From Euzebyaceae bacterium (GTDB taxonomy: Bacteria; Actinomycetota; Nitriliruptoria; Euzebyales; Egibacteraceae), in the NCBI GenBank assembly GCA_013698135.1, contig JACCVM010000149.1, forward strand, positions 1 to 7,281: DNA of 7,281 nucleotides, given 5' to 3'. A program made the position numbers and the translations under genes. Of this stretch, positions 1 to 5,133 are shown piece after piece; the first letter of the stretch is position 1; each line of letters opens with the position of its first letter. The notes below the pieces were generated by a model. It saw nothing but the letters and a program-made list of their open reading frames with translations. It was not told the origin of the DNA and ran no database searches.

Positions 1-985
1 GCACGTTCTCCCCGGCCATGATGGCCGCGTTGACCAGAGCGTTGAGCGCGTCGCGGGCCGAGTTCGCGTGGACGGTGCAGCTGAAGCCGCACCCGGCGTT
101 GACGGCACGCGTCAGTTCGAAGGCCTCCGAGCCCCGCACCTCTCCCACGACGATGTGGTCGGGCCTCATCGCCAGCACGAACTTCACCAAGTCGCGCAGC
201 GACACCTCGGCGGTTCCGTCCATGCCGGGTGGGCGAGCCTCGTAGAAGGAACCGTGCGTCAGCGGCACGTGCAGCTCACGGATCTCCTCGCAGCAGCGGA
301 TGCAGTGGCTGGACGGAGCAGCGGCGAGCAGCGCCGACAGCAGCGACGTCTTCCCGGCCCCGGGCGGTCCCGAGACCAGCAGGCTGCTGGTGGTCTGCAT
401 GGCCGCCCATAGCAGGCCCGCAGCGGCCGGCGACAGGGTGCCCCGCTCGATCAAGCCCGGCAGCGTCTCGCGGCGCAGCGTGTGCCGTCTGATCGTGGCC
501 GACAGCGCGTCGGCTACCGGCGGAATGGCCGCGGTCAGCCGCGCCTGTCCTTGCAGGACCCGTGCCTGCACCAAAGGGTTGCCCGCGTCGAGATGGCGTT
601 GGGTGCCGCCGAGGAGCCGGTCGACCACCTGCCGGTTCTCGTCCTCGGTGGCCGGCGCCGACAACCCCTGCAGGCGTCCGGAGCCATCGATATAGGAGAC
701 GCGGGGGCCCTCGATGAACACCTCCTCCACGTCAGATCGGGCCAGCAGCTCCGTCATCGGCCCGTACTCGGTGATGGAACGCAGCAGCCGAGCCACCATG
801 TCCGGCGGGTCGCGCAGGGCTGCGCCGTCGCCGAGGTGAGCGCGTCGCTGGTAGCCCTCGACCGCCGCCACCACGGCGGCGCGCACGCCGTCGACGTCGG
901 CTGCCGGGTCGAGCCGGTCGCGCTCGATGGAGTTGATCGCGTCGCTGCGGATGCGGTCGTACGCCCCGACGGCGAGCACCGTCAT
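1..985 (-). CDS. cpaF: CpaF/TadA-type secretion ATPase (C-terminus off the window)
   Basis: This is the hexameric cytoplasmic motor ATPase of the Tad/Flp pilus machine, a PilT/GspE-type secretion ATPase; 328 codons are visible and no stop is reached. Reading from the ATG at 985, an N-terminal helical domain is followed by the family stretch ITEYGPMTELLARSDVEEV and then the RecA-like domain. The Walker A motif GPPGAGKT lies at residues 206-213 (Lys212). The Walker B region HIVVGEVRG follows, with the acidic residue Glu282, and the His-box stretch TVHANSARDAL comes near the visible end. These motifs are intact, so an active ATPase is expected. The ATG overlaps the stop of the upstream cpaE gene by four bases (ATGA), which indicates translational coupling. 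TadB/TadC-like membrane genes would be expected next, outside the window. Family assignment is very secure; the exact pilus type is inferred from the neighbours. Confidence 0.95.
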   Translation of the reverse strand, partial: MTVLAVGAYDRIRSDAINSIERDRLDPAADVDGVRAAVVAAVEGYQRRAHLGDGAALRDPPDMVARLLRSITEYGPMTELLARSDVEEVFIEGPRVSYIDGSGRLQGLSAPATEDENRQVVDRLLGGTQRHLDAGNPLVQARVLQGQARLTAAIPPVADALSATIRRHTLRRETLPGLIERGTLSPAAAGLLWAAMQTTSSLLVSGPPGAGKTSLLSALLAAAPSSHCIRCCEEIRELHVPLTHGSFYEARPPGMDGTAEVSLRDLVKFVLAMRPDHIVVGEVRGSEAFELTRAVNAGCGFSCTVHANSARDALNALVNAAIMAGENV

Positions 986-2196
986 CGCCGGCGTCCCACC
1001 CGACGGCGCTCCGAGCCCTTGAGCCCCAACAGCGTCATCGCCAGCGGCTGCACGGCCCGGTGGAACGGGCCGTCGCCAACGACGCCGCCTTCCCACGCGG
1101 CCTGTGTGACCCGTGCGTCCTCCGGCAGGAACGTCAGGTCCTCCGGGTTCAGCACGCGGCGAACCTCTCGTTCCACCTCACTCCGCCGGAAGCGCGACGG
1201 CGGCGTGCGGTTGAAGGCCACGCGGACCGGTGTGCGGGGCGCGATCGACCGAGCCTGCGCCAGCCAGCTCAACAGTCTTGCGACGCCCACGGGGCTTGGC
1301 AGGCCCACGCCGAGCACGCTGTCGGCGCGGGCCAACAGCGCCCGACTGACGCCGTAGCGGCTGGGGCCGTGGGCGCCGAGGTTCTCTAATCGGGAACCCA
1401 GGTTGGCGACAACGTCGACGGGCAAGGACAACAACCGCTCGGCGACGTCGGTGACCTCGCTGGGTCGGACGTGCGTCCAGTCGCGTGGGGCGCTCAATCC
1501 GGGCAACACCGCGAAACCGGCCTGCGTCGGGGCGAGGCTGTCTTCCAGGACGCCGTCGTGGTGCTCGACCGCGGCGACGGCGGACCGCAGGTTCGGATAG
1601 GGACGAACACCGAGACGCTGGGCCAGCGCCGGGGCGGTCTCGTCGCCGTCGACCAGGACGGTGCGATGCCCGTGTCGTCCGGCGGCTGCGGCCAGGGCGA
1701 GGGCGACCTCGGTGGCGCCGCACCCACCCGGTGGAGCTCCGACGGCGAGAAGACGACCGACCTTGGCCGTCGTTGGCCCAAGCTCGCGCGGAGCAGGCTC
1801 GGCGGGCTCCAGGGTGGCGACCATGCGGGTGAACTCATCGGAGCCGGCGCCAGAGGCCAGCGCCGCGATGATCTCGACGAACTCACCCGCCGGCGCGTCC
1901 CTGGCAATCACGTCGTCGACGCCCAGATCCAGCAGCTCGCCCTTGCCGGCCGCGTCGTCGCCGTCGTAGACGCCAAGAACTCGGCGTTCGAGGTGCTGCA
2001 GCGAGCTCACGAGGTGTCGTGACAGGAACGAGGTGGTGTCGTCGGCCACGAAGACATCGCAGTGCTCGGCCAGGGCCTCGTGCGGATGCAGGACGGTGGC
2101 GCGAACGCGACCGCCGCCGTGGTCGGCGACGTGGCGATGCAGGCGTTGCGCCCATTCCCGTGGTGACGCGGCGAGGACGATCTGCGGCTCGAACAT
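982..2196 (-). CDS. cpaE: CpaE/TadZ-like MinD-family ATPase of the Tad operon
   Basis: A 404-residue protein of the ParA/MinD superfamily, in the position occupied by CpaE/TadZ, which places the Tad pilus apparatus in the cell. Residues 1-125 look like a degenerate receiver-like domain (MFEPQIVLAAS start, then short strands and helices), as is usual in CpaE. The MinD-like domain begins near residue 148 with AVGAPPGGCGATEVAL, followed by the switch segment TVLVDGDE at 179-186. In the P-loop the expected G-K-T/S is G-A-T, with Ala161 where the catalytic Lys would be; the signature Lys of the deviant Walker A box is also absent. Atypical P-loops are known among TadZ/CpaE proteins, so this is probably a family trait rather than damage. 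The ATG directly follows the TAG stop of cpaB with no gap, and its TGA overlaps the cpaF ATG. The C-terminus is Arg-rich (GSERRRVGRRR). CpaE identity rests on both fold and context. Confidence 0.88.
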   Translation of the reverse strand: MFEPQIVLAASPREWAQRLHRHVADHGGGRVRATVLHPHEALAEHCDVFVADDTTSFLSRHLVSSLQHLERRVLGVYDGDDAAGKGELLDLGVDDVIARDAPAGEFVEIIAALASGAGSDEFTRMVATLEPAEPAPRELGPTTAKVGRLLAVGAPPGGCGATEVALALAAAAGRHGHRTVLVDGDETAPALAQRLGVRPYPNLRSAVAAVEHHDGVLEDSLAPTQAGFAVLPGLSAPRDWTHVRPSEVTDVAERLLSLPVDVVANLGSRLENLGAHGPSRYGVSRALLARADSVLGVGLPSPVGVARLLSWLAQARSIAPRTPVRVAFNRTPPSRFRRSEVEREVRRVLNPEDLTFLPEDARVTQAAWEGGVVGDGPFHRAVQPLAMTLLGLKGSERRRVGRRR

Positions 2197-2898
2197 CTAC
2201 CCGTCCGTCTCCAGCTGCCCAGCGGCGGGAGCAGGCGTTGCGCCGGTGGATCGCACCACGTCGACCGACTCGGAGCGGATGGCAAGAGCCAGTCGCAGCG
2301 CGGCGTCAGCGTCCACGGCCACCGTGATGCTGAAACCGCCGCTCCCGCCGAGCCCACCCGCCCCGTTCCCGGTGACGGCCAGCACCTCCGCGCCCGTGAG
2401 CACGTAAGCGGCGCGATCGTCGATCACGTCGATCACATCGACACGGTCGCCGACCCGCAAGGCGCCGCCGGCGGCATGCGCCGGGTCCACCGGGATGCTC
2501 ATCGCTCGCTGGCCGTCGGGCGCGGCATTGCTTCGCAGGTCGCTGCGGCGCAGGACGTCGCCGGCTTGCAGGTCGTGAACGGCGATCCAGTCGCCACCCG
2601 CGGCGGCCGCGGCCTCGGTCACCAGCGAGCCCTGCAAGGAACGGCTGGCACCGAGGGGTTCGTACCGCAGCGCGTCGGCGTCGACCAGTTGGCCGGCCGC
2701 GACCGGGGCAGCCAGGACCGCAACCGCCACCCGATCGTCACCGGACCGCAGCGCCACCAGATTCAACAACCCGGCCACGACCGCCGCCACCACCATCAGG
2801 ACGTGTCCGGCCGACAGCCGACCCAGCCAGGGTGCTCGCGAGGTCGCAGGGCCGGTCCCGGCGACACCGGACCCGCGCGACAACTCGGTGACGGCCAC
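2197..2898 (-). CDS. cpaB: CpaB/RcpC-like SAF-domain pilus assembly protein
   Basis: A 233-residue membrane-anchored protein resembling Flp pilus assembly protein CpaB/RcpC. After a short polar N-terminus there is one membrane helix (HVLMVVAAVVAGLLNLVAL, about residues 32-50). A SAF domain follows (VAVAVLAAPVAAGQLVDADAL, about 57-78), then an RcpC-like segment that starts with MSIPVDPAHAAGGALRVGDR at about 133. The tail after about 217 is low-complexity (TGATPAPAAGQ). I chose the GTG at 2898 because a purine-rich ribosome site (GAGGGGGGAG) sits just upstream and the protein reads naturally from VAVTEL; the longer frame back to 2967 has a Cys/Arg-rich start and would run through the promoter. 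It is the first gene of the operon, adjoining cpaE with no gap. In Gram-negatives CpaB works with the outer-membrane secretin; actinobacteria lack that membrane, so its partner here is unknown. Confidence 0.85.
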   Translation of the reverse strand: MAVTELSRGSGVAGTGPATSRAPWLGRLSAGHVLMVVAAVVAGLLNLVALRSGDDRVAVAVLAAPVAAGQLVDADALRYEPLGASRSLQGSLVTEAAAAAGGDWIAVHDLQAGDVLRRSDLRSNAAPDGQRAMSIPVDPAHAAGGALRVGDRVDVIDVIDDRAAYVLTGAEVLAVTGNGAGGLGGSGGFSITVAVDADAALRLALAIRSESVDVVRSTGATPAPAAGQLETDG

Positions 2899-2930
2899 AC
2901 TCCCCCCTCGGTGGCGGCAACAGCCTCGGG

Positions 2931-2959
2931 AAACTAGACAAGGCCGCGCCGTTCCACAA
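2931..2959 (-). promoter_or_regulatory. Predicted promoter of the cpaB-cpaE-cpaF operon
   Basis: On the minus strand a TTGTGG -35 box (2959-2954) is followed by a 17-nt spacer and a TAGTTT -10 box (2936-2931), matching the actinobacterial TANNNT pattern. Transcription would begin near 2924, giving a leader of about 26 nt that contains the GAGGGGGGAG ribosome site. The -35 box lies inside the left arm of the inverted repeat at 2953-2982, so a protein bound there should affect this promoter. Seen as sequence matches only; promoter activity is inferred. Confidence 0.6.
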
Positions 2960-2982
2960 GAGCGCATTTCTCGCCTTGTGGA
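2953..2982. repeat. Inverted repeat / candidate operator overlapping the cpaB -35 box
   Basis: A perfect 8-bp inverted repeat, TCCACAAG (2953-2960) and CTTGTGGA (2975-2982), continues inward after one unpaired A (2961) with GCG/CGC (2962-2964 and 2972-2974), leaving a 7-nt centre. The left arm contains the -35 box of cpaB. It could be a protein binding site or an RNA hairpin if transcribed. No T-tract follows, so a terminator is less likely. The HTH protein encoded at 3093-3347 is the obvious candidate ligand, by position only. Confidence 0.5.
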
Positions 2983-3042
2983 TACGCCTCAAGCCCTGCC
3001 AACACTGGTTCACAGACGCCAGAATGGTCAAACACCCGTCAG

Positions 3043-3051
3043 TGTGGACAA
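3043..3051 (-). promoter_or_regulatory. DnaA-box-like 9-mer (TTGTCCACA on the minus strand)
   Basis: TGTGGACAA on the plus strand is an exact match to the DnaA box favoured in Streptomyces and mycobacteria (TTGTCCACA). A second site at 2977-2985 (TGTGGATAC) differs at one position from the classical TTATCCACA, and 3006-3014 (TGGTTCACA) is a weaker relative. Whether DnaA binds here is unknown; the same TGTGGA core could instead belong to the operator set of a local regulator. Confidence 0.4.
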
Positions 3052-3062
3052 CACCATGTTGT
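3048..3062. repeat. Inverted repeat ACAACA-CCA-TGTTGT in the HTH gene promoter
   Basis: Perfect 6-bp arms (3048-3053 and 3057-3062) with a 3-nt centre lie 17 nt upstream of the -10 box of the HTH gene, where a -35 element would be expected, and overlap the DnaA-like 9-mer. This placement is typical of an operator used for repression or autoregulation. Binding partner not known; autoregulation by the downstream HTH protein is an inference. Confidence 0.45.
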
Positions 3063-3078
3063 TGCTGTCGTCGTCTGC

Positions 3079-3084
3079 TAGCGT
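3079..3084 (+). promoter_or_regulatory. -10 box for a probably leaderless HTH mRNA
   Basis: TAGCGT matches TANNNT and ends 8 nt before the ATG at 3093. No Shine-Dalgarno sequence lies in the 8 nt between them (CGGTCAAC). The mRNA is therefore probably leaderless, starting at or next to the A of the ATG, which is common in actinobacteria. No good -35 box is visible; the ACAACA/TGTTGT inverted repeat occupies that place. The same arrangement recurs at 6410-6424. Confidence 0.5.
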
Positions 3085-3092
3085 CGGTCAAC

Positions 3093-3347
3093 ATGGCTGA
3101 CGATCGCGACGACTACCCACAGGTGCTGGACGCCGCGCAAGTCGCGCGCTTGCTGCGACTGAACATCGATTACGTGCGCAAGCTGTCGCGCGAAGGGACC
3201 CTGCCCGCGCACCGGCTCGGACCCAACGGCCGCACGTTCCGCTACCTCAAAGACGAGATTCTCGACTGGCTGCGAGGCCAGCCGGTCGGCGACCCCGACG
3301 TGCCCCGGGGCTCCTCGCCGCAGGCGGCGTCACGTTCGGACCGGTAG
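3093..3347 (+). CDS. Small excisionase/BldC-type helix-turn-helix DNA-binding protein
   Basis: An 84-residue MerR-like winged HTH protein of the excisionase class. The core runs from about residue 11 to 61: VLDAAQVARLLRLNIDYVRK forms the helix-turn-helix, REGTLPAHRLGPNGRTFRY the wing, and LKDEILDWLRGQ the closing helix. A short Pro/Ser-rich tail has no predicted fold. The ATG at 3093 is chosen because the protein reads as a clean domain from there; the frame is open back to 2976, but that part is Cys/Trp-rich and crosses the promoter. The gene is divergent from the Tad operon and convergent with the next gene, overlapping its end by 18 bp. Phage excisionases, BldC and small toxin-system regulators share this fold; with no integrase nearby, a transcriptional regulator is most likely. 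A role in controlling the Tad operon is inferred from position only. Confidence 0.85.
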   Translation: MADDRDDYPQVLDAAQVARLLRLNIDYVRKLSREGTLPAHRLGPNGRTFRYLKDEILDWLRGQPVGDPDVPRGSSPQAASRSDR

Positions 3348-3827
3348 CACCCAGGCGAGCCGGGACAACGGCACGAACCAGCGGCTGCCGTCCGGTTCGT
3401 CGACCACCACGTGGTCGATGGCCACCGCGGCGAGTCGAGCGACCAGGGTGTCGTCGGGCGACGTGATGCCCATCCGCAGCATGGTGCCCACGGCCTCGTG
3501 CTCGCCCAGTCGGGCCTTGAACGACGCCGCCCCACCGGCGCGTCCGACGCCACCTCGCCGTTGGCGGGTGAGCACCTGCCAGGTGGTCGCCGCGCCGACG
3601 TGCAGATCGACGGTGCCCAGCGCCGTGCCCAGGCAGGCGACGTTGCCGGCGGCGTGAACCAGGGTCCCGGTAAAGCGTCGCCCCGCCGCGTGCACCGCGA
3701 CCTCGTCCCCGCGGTGCAGCAGCTCCAAGGCAACATCGGCGAGGTCGCGGCCGCGCAGCAGATCGCGGGCCGCCAGCTCCTCGTAGGCCTCGTCCTCCGC
3801 CCGGTCGTCGGGGTCGCGGCGGCTCAT
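3330..3827 (-). CDS. Unknown protein, possible small beta-barrel
   Basis: A 165-residue soluble protein that I cannot assign to a named family. An acidic N-terminal helix region (residues 1-38, EDEAYEELAARDLLRGRDLADVA with its heptad-like spacing) precedes a strand-rich section from about 41 to 88 (DEVAVHAAGRRFTGTLVHAAGNVACLG, then GTVDLHVG). The alternation of strands and turns recalls Sm-like or SH3-like barrels. A basic linker (RQRRGGVGRAGG) follows, and a second strand-rich end (DHVVVDEPDGSRWFVPLSRLAWVLP). Codon use matches the neighbours, so it is a real gene. The ATG at 3827 has GGAG immediately before it with no spacing, so the start is not certain. The 3' end overlaps the HTH gene in opposite orientation. 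No signal peptide or membrane segment is visible. Confidence 0.7.
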   Translation of the reverse strand: MSRRDPDDRAEDEAYEELAARDLLRGRDLADVALELLHRGDEVAVHAAGRRFTGTLVHAAGNVACLGTALGTVDLHVGAATTWQVLTRQRRGGVGRAGGAASFKARLGEHEAVGTMLRMGITSPDDTLVARLAAVAIDHVVVDEPDGSRWFVPLSRLAWVLPVRT

Positions 3828-3891
3828 CTCCGGAGTTTGCAGCCGGCGAGTTCGCTAGGCAACGTGTCGCTGCGGGGTAAGACAGGGACGG

Positions 3892-4323
3892 TCAGGGCCG
3901 GCGGCGCACTCCCGGCTCGCACAGCCGGAACCCGCCACGCTGCGACGCGCGGTAGTCATAGCTGCGGCCCTGTGCCTCCAGCACGACCTGGTAGCCATCG
4001 ACCAGGGCCTGGGTGTACTGCTGACCGGGTTGTGGGCAGCCCAGCGAGCCGTCGGGGAAGGTCTTGGTCTGCGCGCTGACCACTCGGACGGCCGCGGCAT
4101 CCACCCCGCTGCGCGTCACGACGTCGGCGGTCAGTTGCTCCAGCAGCTCGCGAGGCACCATGGCGCTCTCCTCGGTCGGCGTGGCGGCGGCGGTCGGCGT
4201 GGCGCTCGGCGTCGAGGCGCTGGCGCCCGCCTGTGGACCGGCAGGGGCGCAGCCAGCCAGCAGCAGCGCCACGCCGACCAGCCACATAGTCCGTAGCGAT
4301 GTGCGACAGCGGCAGCTTCCCAC
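3892..4323 (-). CDS. Predicted lipoprotein with a GCPQPG-type C-terminal domain
   Basis: A 143-residue secreted lipoprotein. The signal peptide has basic residues (RCRTSLR), a hydrophobic core (MWLVGVALLLAG) and a lipobox LAGC with the lipidated Cys25. A Pro/Thr/Ala-rich linker spans about 26-54. The globular part (55-143) carries VRVVSAQTKTFPDGSLGCPQPG and YTQALVDGYQVVLEAQGRSYDYR, a pattern I recognise from secreted proteins of several phyla (typically SLGCPQPG then YTQ and GYxxxLEA), whose function I do not know. Cys96 and Cys135 could form a disulfide. I chose the GTG at 4323 because AGGAGG stands 5 nt upstream; starting at 4407 would put 28 extra residues before the signal peptide and overlap the hydrolase gene. 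It lies 64 bp downstream of the dienelactone hydrolase gene on the same strand and may share its transcript. Confidence 0.82.
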   Translation of the reverse strand: MGSCRCRTSLRTMWLVGVALLLAGCAPAGPQAGASASTPSATPTAAATPTEESAMVPRELLEQLTADVVTRSGVDAAAVRVVSAQTKTFPDGSLGCPQPGQQYTQALVDGYQVVLEAQGRSYDYRASQRGGFRLCEPGVRRRP

Positions 4324-4340
4324 GGATTCCTCCTGATTGT

Positions 4341-4387
4341 GCGTCGTGGAGTTCGACGCCGACGGAGGGTGGCGAGTTCCACGCCGA
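4341..4387. repeat. Short direct and inverted repeats between the hydrolase and lipoprotein genes
   Basis: The 64-bp gap holds two copies of a 14-mer, GAGTTCGACGCCGA (4349-4362) and GAGTTCCACGCCGA (4374-4387), differing at one base and 25 bp apart (start to start). The first copy also overlaps an inverted repeat, GCGTCG (4341-4346) with CGACGC (4354-4359), loop 7 nt. These could be operator half-sites for the lipoprotein gene or an RNA hairpin between the two cistrons. No T-tract is present. Confidence 0.4.
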
Positions 4388-5056
4388 TCAACGCAGGTGG
4401 CGGCCAAAAAAATCCACCGTGGCGGCCCAGGCGTCGTGGTCGGCCTGTGCGGCGTAGGTGGCGGGCACGTCGGCGTTGGCGAAGGAATGCTCGGTGCCGC
4501 GATGAGCGGGATGCTCGACGCTGCCGCCGGCGTTGGCCACGGCGGCGAAAAACTTCTGCGGAGCGTCAGGTGCGCCCCAGTCGTCGTGCTCGGCGAGGTG
4601 CACGAGCGCCGGCGCGCGCAGGGGCGCGAAGTCGTCGTCGCTCAAGATCGCGTAGTAGCCGACGACTGCCTCCAGGTCGACCTGGGTGGCCATCAGCAAC
4701 GCCAGCTCGCCGCCCATGGAGTAGCCGAGCAGGCCCACCCGGTCGGGCGTCACCGCGGCGTGGTCGCGAAGGTGGGCGACGGCTGCGCGCAGCTGGCGCA
4801 GGGCTCGATCCCTGTTCAGTCCGTCGAGCCAGACCCGCGCCTTGGCGGTGTCGGTGGTGGTGCGCCCGTCGTACAGATCGACCGCCAGCGCCACGAACCC
4901 GGCGGCGGCCAGCTCCTCGCAGCGGCGGCCGACATGGGGCAGCAGCCCGAACCAATCGTGGACCACGACGACCCCCGGCCCGCCGCCGCCCTCGGGAAAC
5001 GTCAGCTGTGCGGTCACCTGACTGTCGCCTCCGCCGATGGTCACCGTGCCGTTCAT
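4388..5056 (-). CDS. Dienelactone hydrolase-family protein (Ser nucleophile)
   Basis: A 222-residue cytosolic alpha/beta hydrolase of the dienelactone hydrolase family, close to the usual length of about 230. Features in order: the VVVVHDWFGLLPHV oxyanion-side strand at 29-42, the AAGFVALAVDLYDG strand at 51-64, the nucleophile elbow GYSMGG at 111-116, the acid in HLAEHDDW (probably Asp158), and the histidine in GTEHSFAN (His190). The triad is thus complete, but classical dienelactone hydrolases have Cys in the elbow (GYCxGG) and Glu where Asp34 stands here. Serine at this site makes a general esterase/hydrolase at least as likely as true dienelactone hydrolysis; the substrate cannot be deduced. 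No aromatic-degradation genes are nearby. GGAGG sits 4 nt upstream of the ATG, with a candidate promoter just before it. Confidence 0.9.
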   Translation of the reverse strand: MNGTVTIGGGDSQVTAQLTFPEGGGGPGVVVVHDWFGLLPHVGRRCEELAAAGFVALAVDLYDGRTTTDTAKARVWLDGLNRDRALRQLRAAVAHLRDHAAVTPDRVGLLGYSMGGELALLMATQVDLEAVVGYYAILSDDDFAPLRAPALVHLAEHDDWGAPDAPQKFFAAVANAGGSVEHPAHRGTEHSFANADVPATYAAQADHDAWAATVDFFGRHLR

Positions 5057-5072
5057 GCCGCCTCCGAGCGCC

Positions 5073-5090
5073 GGATAGGTCAGACTATCC
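5073..5090. promoter_or_regulatory. Inverted repeat GGATAG-N6-CTATCC over the hydrolase -10 box
   Basis: A perfect 6-bp inverted repeat (5073-5078 and 5085-5090) lies in the 77-bp divergent gap. On the minus strand it includes TAGTCT (5087-5082), a TANNNT -10 candidate about 25 nt from the hydrolase ATG; the -35 region (around 5110-5105, TCGGTC) is weak. An inverted repeat on top of the -10 is a normal repressor position and could control both divergent genes. No regulator gene lies adjacent. Confidence 0.45.
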
Positions 5091-5133
5091 CGTTGCGGGG
5101 ACAGGACCGAGTCGGGCTACCGAAGGAGCAGCG

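Noticed and set aside
482..1357. Long plus-strand open frame opposite cpaF/cpaE
   Set aside because: It is antisense to two well-recognised genes, has an Arg/His-rich composition typical of GC-rich shadow frames, and no family motif.
2899..2967. Longer N-terminus for the cpaB-like protein
   Set aside because: It would start upstream of the predicted -35 and -10 boxes, has a Cys-rich unlikely sequence, and the GTG at 2898 has a strong ribosome site.
2953..2982. Inverted repeat as a rho-independent terminator
   Set aside because: It lies between two divergent genes, where no transcript needs to end, and no T-run follows on either strand.
3093..3347. Excisionase of an integrated element
   Set aside because: The fold fits, but no integrase, attachment-site repeat or change in base composition is seen nearby, so a chromosomal regulator is more likely.
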